The notes below the pieces were generated by a model. The model did no database searches. It saw only the letters and a program-made list of their open reading frames with translations, and was not told the origin of the DNA. DNA of 64,000 nucleotides from CAYRWR01 sp964428015 (GTDB lineage Bacteria; Spirochaetota; Brevinematia; Brevinematales; CAYRWR01): positions 1 to 64,000 of the forward strand of contig CAYRWR010000005.1 in NCBI GenBank assembly GCA_964428015.1, read 5' to 3'. The position numbers and the translations under genes are program-made. Shown here in pieces: positions 7,373 to 15,394 of this stretch; within the stretch, counting starts at the first letter, position 1; each line of letters starts with the position of its first letter.

Positions 7373-8533
7373 ATGTCAAAACAAAACAAAAGTACACTAC
7401 AAGCTTGCATCGTGATCGGAAGGGGATTTATCAGCCGTGATGAATTAGCTGCCCTGCAGGCTGGACAATGCTTCATCACCCGGCAAAATTGCGGAGAGGA
7501 TTTTTCCTTCCGTGTGGCGGATAACGACCTGGCCTATGGAAGAATCTGGGTTATCGATGGCTTTTTTGGATTTCAATTCCGCCAGCTGGTCTCAGGGGTT
7601 GTCCAGAATGGACATGGTATCCCAACTACTTCTTTGACTGACGTCCTGCCCATAAGTGTAGAGTTATGCTCCTGTACCCTGGACATAGATGAACTCTCCG
7701 GAATAGGGATTGATTCTATTCTGCTGACCGATAAAGCCTTTCAGGACCAGGAGGATGTGGTTCTGCGTATATTAGGCCAGGATATCGCGGTAGGAAAAAC
7801 CATTGTCTATCAGCAATTCATGGGCATACGTATCACTAAAGTATTTATGAATCTCCCACTAACTCAGGAAACATCACAAAATATAGAATCCGGTTTTCGA
7901 ATCAATACCTCTTTTCCCGGCGGAGAAATAAAGGATTATGATTTCCGGAGACCAGACCATGTCACCTGGGATTTCGTGAAATGGATGGAGCTGGTCCATA
8001 CTCCCCTGTCCCGCCAACTAAGCCGGATCCTGACACTTAAGCCGGACAGTCTGGATGTGCTGGTGGACCAGATGACCCTGGATGAATACCGAGCTGGGTT
8101 CCGTGACCAGGAATACTCTCATTTCCCCCTGGATTTCCAGTTCAGCACCCCTCCCTCTACACCCCGACTGGTCCCCGGTCATAAGCTGATACTGGAAAGC
8201 CGCCATATCCATAACCAGGCGAATGAAAAATTAAAAGAAAGATTGAGTCAGAAATTGATCGAGCAACGGGCTATATCGGGCAAAGTACTTTACAGTATTC
8301 GTAAATCAGCTCAATCTCCGGCAATAGACAAAGGACTTATCCCGGCTTTGCTTAAAGAAATGTGGATGCCGCTTTTCCCGGTAAATTCAGCTCCGTCCCC
8401 TTCCACAGGAACTGACTTCCTGCCAGGGTCTCAAATGATTATCCTGGTATCTTTTGTAATAGAAGGACAGGCCCATCTGAACCTGGTCTATCCTCTCACC
8501 GCTTTAACCCCGGTGATGAAGCGGAGCCGCTGA
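7373..8533 (+). CDS. Rearranged flagellar-switch-like protein: two SpoA (FliN) domains followed by a FliM core domain
   Basis: A 386-residue cytoplasmic protein. Residues about 12-70 and 95-157 read as two SpoA/FliN-type domains; the second is the clearer (VELCSCTLDIDELSGI ... DIAVGKTIVYQQFMGIRIT). Residues about 187-386 resemble the FliM middle (CheC-like) domain: YDFRRPDHVTWDFVK at 189-203 matches the FliM YDFRRPDRFS signature, followed by the pattern VDQMTLDEYRAGF and, at the end, GQAHLNLVYPLTALTPV like FliM GxxNLCxPY. Normal FliM has the order EIDALL peptide, middle domain, SpoA. Here the order is reversed, the CheY-binding peptide is absent and the GGxG loop that contacts FliG is not seen. 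GGGAGAAAAACC precedes the ATG. Alternative: a type III secretion SctQ relative. Confidence 0.72.
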   Translation: MSKQNKSTLQACIVIGRGFISRDELAALQAGQCFITRQNCGEDFSFRVADNDLAYGRIWVIDGFFGFQFRQLVSGVVQNGHGIPTTSLTDVLPISVELCSCTLDIDELSGIGIDSILLTDKAFQDQEDVVLRILGQDIAVGKTIVYQQFMGIRITKVFMNLPLTQETSQNIESGFRINTSFPGGEIKDYDFRRPDHVTWDFVKWMELVHTPLSRQLSRILTLKPDSLDVLVDQMTLDEYRAGFRDQEYSHFPLDFQFSTPPSTPRLVPGHKLILESRHIHNQANEKLKERLSQKLIEQRAISGKVLYSIRKSAQSPAIDKGLIPALLKEMWMPLFPVNSAPSPSTGTDFLPGSQMIILVSFVIEGQAHLNLVYPLTALTPVMKRSR

Positions 8534-8534
8534 G

Positions 8535-9191
8535 ATGGACAGAGAGCAGAAATTCGAACTTATTCGAAACACGCTGTTTTTCCGGCAATGGGATCCTGTC
8601 AAAATACTGAATATACTCCCCCACCTGGAGGTTAAACACTACATCCGTCAGCGCTATCTTTATTACCAGGGAGACAGAGCCGATTCAACATTTTACCTGA
8701 TGGAAGGAAAGGTCAAAGTGGAAAAGTTTAGCGGGGAGAAAAGCCTGACCCTAGGTCATTTCAGCCAGCAAAAATGGCTGGGCCTGGCGGAGACTCTGGA
8801 GGGGGAACAATACCTGCATAACTGTCAGGTCATACAGGACAGCTCTGTTCTGATAGTAAACCGGATAGTCCTGGTGGAAATATGCCGGGACGTGGTGCAG
8901 CAGCGAAGTTTCTTACAGGCAGTATTAAACGATTACCGCATCCTGGATCACTGTCTCCATCTGGACAACCCCGAAGTCAGGATAGGAAAATATCTCCTGG
9001 CTCTGCAGCAGCAGTATCAAACCAGGGAAATCATCATTACCCAGGATGCTATCGCGGACAGTTTGGATTTTACCCGGGAGACCATCAATAAACACCTGAA
9101 ATACCTGGAAGCCAGGGGGCTGCTCCGTATCCAGAGGGGCAAAATCATCCTGCTGAATCTCCCCGGTCTGGAAAGCCTCATTAAATCCTAA
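8535..9191 (+). CDS. Crp/Fnr family transcriptional regulator
   Basis: A 218-residue regulator. Residues about 25-115 form the cyclic-nucleotide-binding-type beta-roll (RYLYYQGDRADSTFYLMEGKVKV), and residues about 145-215 form the Crp-type winged helix-turn-helix (ITQDAIADSLDFTRETINKHLKYLEARGLL). There are no clustered cysteines for an Fe-S cluster, so it is not Fnr-like in oxygen sensing. The cAMP-contacting Arg is not evident, so the ligand is unknown. It begins one base after the stop of the FliM/FliN-like gene, so the two are translated from the same message and likely function together or are co-regulated. Confidence 0.88.
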   Translation: MDREQKFELIRNTLFFRQWDPVKILNILPHLEVKHYIRQRYLYYQGDRADSTFYLMEGKVKVEKFSGEKSLTLGHFSQQKWLGLAETLEGEQYLHNCQVIQDSSVLIVNRIVLVEICRDVVQQRSFLQAVLNDYRILDHCLHLDNPEVRIGKYLLALQQQYQTREIIITQDAIADSLDFTRETINKHLKYLEARGLLRIQRGKIILLNLPGLESLIKS

Positions 9192-9218
9192 CGTACTGTC
9201 TTCTTTTTTTGTAAAATT

Positions 9219-10388
9219 TTAGCTGTCTATACCCAAACGGTAGCTCAGGCCCAATCCCAGTGAAAGACCCATCTCCGTGCCGGTATAATCGATACCTCCG
9301 TCTTGTACAGGCATGTCCGGGCCTCTTTCCAGATAGGTACCCAGCATATAGGCCTGTATCCCCCAGGTCTCATTAATAAAATACTGGGCATTGAGATAAA
9401 TGGGATAGAATTTCAGTGTCAATCCATTATCCAGAATGACCAGATTTACCGGACTCATATCCAGTTTCCAGTGCCGATTAGGGGTATAACTGAACAGGGG
9501 AGTGAAGCAGAAATGAGGATTTGCTCCAGACTGAAGGCCGTTTACCCTGAATACCCGCATCCCTATCCCCAGGCTGAGGTACAGACGGTCCAGAAAAGCA
9601 TATCCGATCCAGAACTGAGGACGTATGTCTCTGGTAATGGGGTTGATACCCTGGACATAATCATTCCCAATAATAGTATAACTCAAAGGTAAAATAGGCC
9701 CGGTGATCCCGAAATACCATCTTTCTGCGAAAAAACTAATGTTCAGATAAGCCTGGGCCTGAACAAAAGTGGAGTCGATATTTGATGCATTGGTTGCTGA
9801 AGATGTATAGTCTCCCTTTAGATAGACCATCTCCATGCTATACGATTGTATCATAGTGCGGGGAAATTTCTTGGCGGAAGATACCACCTTCAGTTTCTTG
9901 CGGTATTCGATGATCACTCCGGGCTCGGAGGGTGGCAGAGCTTTCCTTAATCCCTCTGAGAAGTCCCCTGCGATCTTTTCAATCAGATCGAAGATGTCGG
10001 CATCGGTCTTGCCGGTATAGGATTTCATGTATTTGACTTTCTGGTAGGCATTGTCCACGGCGTACAGCAGGATATAGATGTCCTCACCCTGAATAATATA
10101 TTCCCCGGATATGAGGAATTCATGTTCCAGACGGCTGGCCAGGTTGAGCAGATCCTTGCGCTGCCCTCCGTCCCGCACATCCATGCTTTTAAACAAAGCC
10201 TGTCTGTCCTCATAGACCCTGACCTGGTACTGACCCCCGGCCTGGAGGGAGGTTTCCATGCTCTTGAGCAATAAACTGGAATAGGCGCTATCTCCCTGAC
10301 GCGACAGTTCTATCAGGCCCAGGCTCCACTTTTCCTGAGAGAAACCCAGCAGGGGGAGCATTATCAGACTAAATAGCAGTTTTTTCAT
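9219..10388 (-). CDS. Envelope protein: periplasmic alpha/beta domain plus C-terminal outer-membrane beta-barrel (second of pair)
   Basis: A 389-residue protein with a signal peptide (residues 1-17, ending LGFS). Residues about 18-150 form an alpha/beta domain with alternating strands and helices (LASRLEHEFLISGEYI, IYILLYAVDNAYQKV), a layout seen in CsgG/TolB-N/LpoB-like periplasmic domains. Residues about 170-389 alternate polar and aromatic residues as a transmembrane beta-barrel (for example WYFGITGPILPLSYTI, FWIGYAFLDRLYLSLGIGM). I do not recognise the family. It overlaps the upstream gene by ATGA and shares its architecture, so the two form an operon of paralogues or partners. It converges with the Crp-type gene. 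Confidence 0.75.
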   Translation of the reverse strand: MKKLLFSLIMLPLLGFSQEKWSLGLIELSRQGDSAYSSLLLKSMETSLQAGGQYQVRVYEDRQALFKSMDVRDGGQRKDLLNLASRLEHEFLISGEYIIQGEDIYILLYAVDNAYQKVKYMKSYTGKTDADIFDLIEKIAGDFSEGLRKALPPSEPGVIIEYRKKLKVVSSAKKFPRTMIQSYSMEMVYLKGDYTSSATNASNIDSTFVQAQAYLNISFFAERWYFGITGPILPLSYTIIGNDYVQGINPITRDIRPQFWIGYAFLDRLYLSLGIGMRVFRVNGLQSGANPHFCFTPLFSYTPNRHWKLDMSPVNLVILDNGLTLKFYPIYLNAQYFINETWGIQAYMLGTYLERGPDMPVQDGGIDYTGTEMGLSLGLGLSYRLGIDS

Positions 10389-11512
10389 TTTTTACCTCCC
10401 GGATTCCACTGGTAGACAAAACCCACCCCTACCGTATTCCGGTTTATATTGATCTGATTTTCGGTGCTACCAAACATCTCCCTGTTACTAAAGGGTGTAC
10501 TAAACAGGGTAGTCTGTAATAATACCCTCCAGTGGGGGTGCACCTGAAAATCCCAGGTAAAAGTGAACTGAAACAGGGGAGATGTAGATTCAGGACTTCT
10601 ATTTGCCGCGGGAATTAAATTAAACCCTACTCCGCTGATACCAAACATGAATTTATCGGTAAAACGTATCCTGAGCTGAGGAATCAGCCTTAGAATCTGT
10701 ATAGTATGTTCCACAGTATTGGTAGATTGCATCTGATAGTTCAGATAATCATATTCTATCCCCAGGTTCAAATTCAGCAGCCCCCGGGCAATCCAGAAAC
10801 CCGGCCTGATTTCCAACCGGAGGGCGGGATTAATTCCATAGGTAGTGAGAGGAGTGGTGTTTTTTGTTGCCTCTCCCCGGTAATACTGAAACTCAGCGCT
10901 AAATGAAATCCAGCTGTAATCATAATAAAAGTTTAAAGAAGGACTGAAATGTGATGTAGAGAAATGTGTCTCACTACCATCATAAAAGTAAAAAGCTAAA
11001 TCCTGTTTCAGACTGAAAAGCAACAGTCCTATCCCCAATTGAGGCCGATAGTACTCCAGAGGGGATACCGTCTGTCGAATTTCCTCCTCTTTCACCACCA
11101 CTGTCTGTTCCTTCTCGGGATACAAAGCTGTGATTTTCTGGCTTATGACCAGTGCCGCCTGGTCATAGCGGCTCACATCCTCTCCCAGGGGCAGGTTCAG
11201 TGAGCTGATGAGGCCCTTAGAGGAATAAAAGCGTATTTCCAGGCCCTGATCTGTAACCTCACCCAGCACCAGTCCGTCTAAACCGGTAATGGCCAGAAAA
11301 CGCAGGGGGTCAGTAGGATCCGCGCTCAGGCTGTCTCCATGTACCAGGATGACACTGCCTCCTTCCATGACCCGGGCTTCAATACTGTCCCGGTATAATA
11401 CCGACTGGATATCCTGACCTGGAATGAGTACAGTGATACGTGGTTTGACCATTTTAGCCCACAGGGGAGTAATTAGCACAGTCCCCAGTAGACAGAGGAG
11501 AAATCTTTTCAT
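10385..11512 (-). CDS. Envelope protein: periplasmic domain plus C-terminal beta-barrel (first of pair)
   Basis: A 375-residue protein with a signal peptide (MKRFLLCLLGTVLITPLWA). Residues 20-155 form an alpha/beta domain (RITVLIPGQDIQSVLYRDS, LRFLAITGLDGLVLGEV), and residues about 165-375 form a beta-barrel rich in alternating aromatic residues. The frame is open further upstream, but ATG at 11512 directly follows a strong GGAGGTG site and gives a clean signal peptide, so it was chosen. A good promoter lies at 11529-11557. Function unknown; a porin-like or outer-membrane assembly role is only inference. Same architecture as the overlapping downstream gene. Confidence 0.75.
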   Translation of the reverse strand: MKRFLLCLLGTVLITPLWAKMVKPRITVLIPGQDIQSVLYRDSIEARVMEGGSVILVHGDSLSADPTDPLRFLAITGLDGLVLGEVTDQGLEIRFYSSKGLISSLNLPLGEDVSRYDQAALVISQKITALYPEKEQTVVVKEEEIRQTVSPLEYYRPQLGIGLLLFSLKQDLAFYFYDGSETHFSTSHFSPSLNFYYDYSWISFSAEFQYYRGEATKNTTPLTTYGINPALRLEIRPGFWIARGLLNLNLGIEYDYLNYQMQSTNTVEHTIQILRLIPQLRIRFTDKFMFGISGVGFNLIPAANRSPESTSPLFQFTFTWDFQVHPHWRVLLQTTLFSTPFSNREMFGSTENQININRNTVGVGFVYQWNPGGKK

Positions 11513-11528
11513 AGGCACCTCCGTCCTG

Positions 11529-11557
11529 ATTATAAAAATAAAAATGTAAACTGACAA
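11529..11557 (-). promoter_or_regulatory. Sigma-70 promoter of the barrel-protein pair
   Basis: On the minus strand TTGTCA (11552-11557) and TATAAT (11529-11534) have a 17-base spacer, just upstream of the ATG at 11512. It is back-to-back with the promoter of the aldo/keto reductase operon. Confidence 0.6.
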
Positions 11558-11575
11558 GAAACTACCGGCTTTTTC

Positions 11576-11604
11576 TTGCCAGACCGGGAAAAAAGGACTA
11601 ATAT
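11576..11604 (+). promoter_or_regulatory. Sigma-70 promoter of the aldo/keto reductase operon
   Basis: TTGCCA (11576-11581) and TAATAT (11599-11604) are separated by 17 bases, upstream of AAAGGAGG (11619-11626) and the ATG at 11633. Confidence 0.55.
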
Positions 11605-11632
11605 AGAAGCAATTTGATAAAGGAGGCAGCAA

Positions 11633-12664
11633 ATGCGTTACAAATTATTCGGCAATACCGGCCTCAAAGTGTCTGAATTATGTCTGGGCACCATGACTTT
11701 CGGGACAGCCTGGGGCTGGGGGTCAGACCGGGACCATAGCCGTGAGATCTTTCATACTTTTTTAGACGCGGGGGGCAATTTTATCGACACCGCCAACCGT
11801 TACACTGAGGGAGAAAGTGAGACCTATCTGGGAGAATATATACAGGGCCTGCGTGATGAGATCGTCCTGGCCAGCAAATACACTCTGCACAATGGTATGA
11901 ACAAACCCAACCTGGCCGGCAACAGCCGCAAGAACATGGTTCAGAGCGTGGAAAAAAGCCTGAAACGGCTCCAGACCGATTATCTGGATATCCTGTGGCT
12001 GCATGCCTGGGACTCGCTCACCCCCATAGAAGAAGTGATGCGGGCTTATGACGACCTGGTCCGTGCCGGTAAAGTGCTCTATATCGGCATCTCCGACACC
12101 CCCGCCTGGGTAGTAAGCCGGGCCAATACCCTGGCTGAACTGCGGGGCTGGACAGCCTTTGCCGGCCTGCAGATCGAATACAGCCTCATTGAACGTACTC
12201 CGGAACGGGAATTGCTGCCTATGGCCCGGGCCTTTGGTTTGACTGTCACCCCCTGGTCGCCTCTGGGAGCAGGTATCCTGACCGGCAAATTTAACTCAGC
12301 TAACCCGGATAACAAACGGGAATGGGTCAAAGACCGGATTGACGACCGCAAACTGGCTATTGCAGCGGAAGTGATAGCAGTCGCCCAGGAAATAGAGAAG
12401 AGCCCTTCCCAGGTAGCCCTCAACTGGATACGGGAACAAGACCGCGACATGGTCCCCATTCTGGGTGCCCGCAAAAAGGAACAGCTGCTGGATAATCTGG
12501 GCTGTCTGGAATTCACCCTACCGGAAGAAGCCCTGCGCCGCCTGGATCAGGTCAGTCAGATCAAACTGGGCTTTCCCCATGATTTCCTGGCTGATGAATA
12601 TGTCAAAGAGGGGATTTACTCTAACACCTGGCACCGCATCGACAAGCCCCAAAGGAGAAACTAA
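11633..12664 (+). CDS. Aldo/keto reductase (YajO/Tas-like group)
   Basis: A 343-residue NADP(H)-dependent oxidoreductase with a TIM-barrel fold. The catalytic tetrad is in place: Asp52 and Tyr57 (NFIDTANRYTEGESE), Lys82 (LASKY) and His124 (LWLHAWD). ILGARKKEQLLDNLG near residue 280 is the usual NADP-phosphate-binding loop (GARxxxQLxxNL). The start follows AAGGAGG. It is the first gene of a tight three-gene operon with a second reductase (1-base overlap) and AlkD. Substrate not deducible; aldehyde detoxification is plausible given the DNA-repair partner. Confidence 0.92.
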   Translation: MRYKLFGNTGLKVSELCLGTMTFGTAWGWGSDRDHSREIFHTFLDAGGNFIDTANRYTEGESETYLGEYIQGLRDEIVLASKYTLHNGMNKPNLAGNSRKNMVQSVEKSLKRLQTDYLDILWLHAWDSLTPIEEVMRAYDDLVRAGKVLYIGISDTPAWVVSRANTLAELRGWTAFAGLQIEYSLIERTPERELLPMARAFGLTVTPWSPLGAGILTGKFNSANPDNKREWVKDRIDDRKLAIAAEVIAVAQEIEKSPSQVALNWIREQDRDMVPILGARKKEQLLDNLGCLEFTLPEEALRRLDQVSQIKLGFPHDFLADEYVKEGIYSNTWHRIDKPQRRN

Positions 12665-13542
12665 TGGAATACCGTCTGATAAAGCCCCTGGGTAAAAAAG
12701 TATCCGCTATCGGCTTCGGAGCCGGCCAGATCGGTGGTAGTGAATACTCGGAAAAAGAAGCAGAGATACTTTTAAACCAGATTTTGGACCTGGGTATTAA
12801 TTTTATTGACACCGCACGGGGATACGGGCTATCGGAAGAGCGCATCGGCCGTTATCTATCTCACCGCAGAGCGGAATATATACTTTCCACCAAAGTCGGT
12901 TATATGGTAGAAGGCCGGGCAGACTGGACTTATGACTGCGTACAGGCCGGAGTGGATCAAGCTCTGCGTCAACTGCGCACGGATACCATAGATATAGTAC
13001 ACCTGCACTCCTGTTCCCGGAATATCCTGGAGCACAACCGGGTTATAGATGCCCTGGAAGAAGCCAAAACCGCCGGAAAGATCCGGGCCATTGCCTATTC
13101 CGGAGAAAATGAAGACCTGGAATGGGCCCTGCGCAGCAAGCGTTTTGACAGCTTTATGGCCAGTCTCAATATCTGCGATCAGCGGATACTGGATGAGGCC
13201 CTGCCCGCAATGATCCGGGAAAACAAAGGCTTTATTGCCAAACGTCCCATCGCTAATGCCTGCTGGCGTTTCAACGACCGGCCTGTGGGCGACTATGCCG
13301 AGGAATACTGGCACCGCTGGAAGTCCATGGCCCTCTCTATAGACACAGACCCTCTGGAACTGGCACTTCGTTTTAGTGTATTTTCGCCTGGTGTAGACAA
13401 TGCCATTGTAGGCAGCCGCAGTATCAATCATCTCCAGTCCAATCTATCCCTGATAGACAAAGGCCCCCTGGAGCCGGGAGTGTATCAAACCATACGGGAT
13501 GCTTTCCGTACCCATGATTTAAACTGGATGGGGCAGATCTGA
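12664..13542 (+). CDS. Aldo/keto reductase
   Basis: A 292-residue aldo/keto reductase with Asp49 and Tyr54 (NFIDTARGYGLSEERIG), Lys77 (LSTKVGY) and His115 (IVHLHSC) as the catalytic set. The NADP loop reads IVGSRSINHLQSNL. It is distinct from the upstream reductase, closer to the shorter D-threo-aldose dehydrogenase-like proteins. Its ATG overlaps the TAA of the upstream gene by one base, so translation is coupled. Together with AlkD it forms the operon 11633-14239. Confidence 0.9.
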   Translation: MEYRLIKPLGKKVSAIGFGAGQIGGSEYSEKEAEILLNQILDLGINFIDTARGYGLSEERIGRYLSHRRAEYILSTKVGYMVEGRADWTYDCVQAGVDQALRQLRTDTIDIVHLHSCSRNILEHNRVIDALEEAKTAGKIRAIAYSGENEDLEWALRSKRFDSFMASLNICDQRILDEALPAMIRENKGFIAKRPIANACWRFNDRPVGDYAEEYWHRWKSMALSIDTDPLELALRFSVFSPGVDNAIVGSRSINHLQSNLSLIDKGPLEPGVYQTIRDAFRTHDLNWMGQI

Positions 13543-13543
13543 G

Positions 13544-14239
13544 ATGGAGAATATCAGAGAGGCTCTACGCCGAATGGCCGACCCGGGGGATGCCGAGCGT
13601 GCTCAGCGTTTTTTTAAGACCGGACCAGGTCAATACGGTGAGGGTGACCGGTTTCTGGGGATAACCAACCCCCATATGCGGCTCATATCCCGCCAATACA
13701 AGGAGCTGGATCAGGATAACCTGCTTTCCCTACTACAGAGTCCTTGGCATGAAGAACGCTTCACAGCTTTGTGCATATACATCCTCCAGTTCCGGAAATA
13801 TCCTGAGCGGCGGGAAGAAATCTACCAAATATACATGGCAAACACAGATTATATCAATAACTGGGACCTGTTGGACTGTTCCGCGCCTGATATCCCGGGA
13901 GCCTGGTTAAAGGACAAAGATAAAGCACCCCTTTATACCTTTGCCCGAGCCCCTCATTTGTGGAAACAGCGTATCGCCATGCTCAGCACGTTTACGTTTA
14001 TCCGCCACCGCCAATTCGAGGATGCCCTGTCTATCGCCGGGATCCTGCTCCACCATCCTCACGACCTGATCCATAAAGCGGTAGGCTGGATGTTGCGCGA
14101 GATCGGCAACCGGCATCTGCCCACTGAATTAGCCTTTCTAAAGGATCATTACCACACTATGCCCCGTACTATGCTGAGATATGCCATAGAAAAATTCCCG
14201 GAACCTTTAAGGCAGGATTATCTGAAAGGCCGGATCTGA
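13544..14239 (+). CDS. DNA alkylation repair enzyme AlkD family
   Basis: A 231-residue HEAT-like repeat DNA glycosylase. AlkD signature elements are present: NNWDLLDCS at 105-113 with Trp107 and Asp111, WKQRIAMLSTFTFIR at 140-154 with Arg143, and LIHKAVGWMLREIG at 175-188 with Trp182. These correspond to the residues that cradle the alkylated nucleotide in Bacillus AlkD. It excises 3-methyladenine and 7-methylguanine by family. It starts one base after the second reductase, so it is the last gene of the operon. Confidence 0.93.
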   Translation: MENIREALRRMADPGDAERAQRFFKTGPGQYGEGDRFLGITNPHMRLISRQYKELDQDNLLSLLQSPWHEERFTALCIYILQFRKYPERREEIYQIYMANTDYINNWDLLDCSAPDIPGAWLKDKDKAPLYTFARAPHLWKQRIAMLSTFTFIRHRQFEDALSIAGILLHHPHDLIHKAVGWMLREIGNRHLPTELAFLKDHYHTMPRTMLRYAIEKFPEPLRQDYLKGRI

Positions 14240-14367
14240 AATATTTTGCAGGTCTGTTTTGCGTTTTTTTCTATACATTACACTGAATCTGGAATTATTA
14301 GTAAAAACATATTAAAATATTCTCCTGTTTTTGAAATCAATATCAATGTGCCTTTAATGGAGGAAAA

Positions 14368-15192
14368 ATGAAAAAATTAAGTACCATTCTGACTGCCGCC
14401 GCCCTTTTTCTGACCCTTTCCTGTTCACTGGATCAGAGTCTGGATCTTCAGGGCCAGGCTGTTAACACCGCCATTCCAGGTGTCGCTCCCGTAGCGCTGA
14501 TATCAGCCGACACTTATTGTTCTTATTACCATGGAATGGGCTCTACCTACCGGAATTTCAGTATCCAGGTAAAAAATCTGGCCTATGACAAACAGGTTGC
14601 CATCTATCACAAGATGAGCGACGGCACCTGGCAGGAATTCCCAGCTGTATATTCCCGTAGTATCCCGGGTAATAGTGAAATATGGACTGTAAACCTGGCA
14701 AATTCTGCCAGTATCTGGGGATATGAATTTGTGGTTAAGTATACGGTTAACGGTGTCACCTATTGGGACAACAATAACGGTCAAAACTATTCCATGGGAA
14801 CTTTGGACGGCACCTGGCTCAACCCTTCTCTCAATGTCAAACTCAACTATCGCAGCTTATACTACTATTCTTATACCAACCAGAGTGTATTCTCAGGGTC
14901 TATTGATGTACGTAACCTGGCCTATAATAAAAAGGTTGAGGTTATTTATTCAACCGATAACTGGCAGACCACAAAGATCGCTCCTGCCAAATATGTTGGC
15001 CCCTATTATACCGTAGGATACAGCCAGTATATTAACAGCCCCAACATCCATGGTATTGAGAGATGGACTTTTATGGAATATATCGGCAATGTGAGTAATG
15101 TAGAATTTGCCATATCCTACACAGTCAATGGTATCTCTTACTGGGATAATAATTACGGTAATAACTATTCTCTAGCTCTTAACCAGCATTAA
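14368..15192 (+). CDS. Lipoprotein with tandem CBM21 (starch/glycogen-binding) modules
   Basis: A 274-residue putative lipoprotein (signal peptide 1-18, Cys19 in LTLSC). Two repeats follow, residues about 45-143 and 155-268. Each contains VxNLAYxKxV (68-77 and 181-190), a central W and a final tract Y-W-D-N-N-x-G-x-N-Y (132-141 and 258-267), which is the hallmark ligand site of CBM21. By family these modules bind alpha-1,4-glucans. There is no catalytic domain, so it probably tethers glucan at the cell surface or acts as a sensor. CBM21 is much commoner in eukaryotes and amylases. AATGGAGGAAAA precedes the ATG and a strong terminator ends the unit. Confidence 0.8.
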   Translation: MKKLSTILTAAALFLTLSCSLDQSLDLQGQAVNTAIPGVAPVALISADTYCSYYHGMGSTYRNFSIQVKNLAYDKQVAIYHKMSDGTWQEFPAVYSRSIPGNSEIWTVNLANSASIWGYEFVVKYTVNGVTYWDNNNGQNYSMGTLDGTWLNPSLNVKLNYRSLYYYSYTNQSVFSGSIDVRNLAYNKKVEVIYSTDNWQTTKIAPAKYVGPYYTVGYSQYINSPNIHGIERWTFMEYIGNVSNVEFAISYTVNGISYWDNNYGNNYSLALNQH

Positions 15193-15211
15193 TCCCAATT
15201 CTTAAAATACA

Positions 15212-15244
15212 AAACCCGGATCAATTGGATCCGGGTTTCTTTTT
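15212..15244 (+). terminator. Rho-independent terminator
   Basis: AAACCCGGATC (15212-15222) pairs perfectly with GATCCGGGTTT (15228-15238) across a 5-base loop, followed by CTTTTT. It ends the CBM21 lipoprotein transcript. Confidence 0.92.
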
Positions 15245-15394
15245 ACCAGGATTATCCTTATATAATTAATACAATATTACATTCATTCTTCAAGTACTCT
15301 TTAATCAGTTTCTTTCAGCATAAAATATTTATTCAAATTTGTAACTCAAATAAAAACTCTGTGCTCTATTTGGAAATTCGATTAGGAGAAGCAA

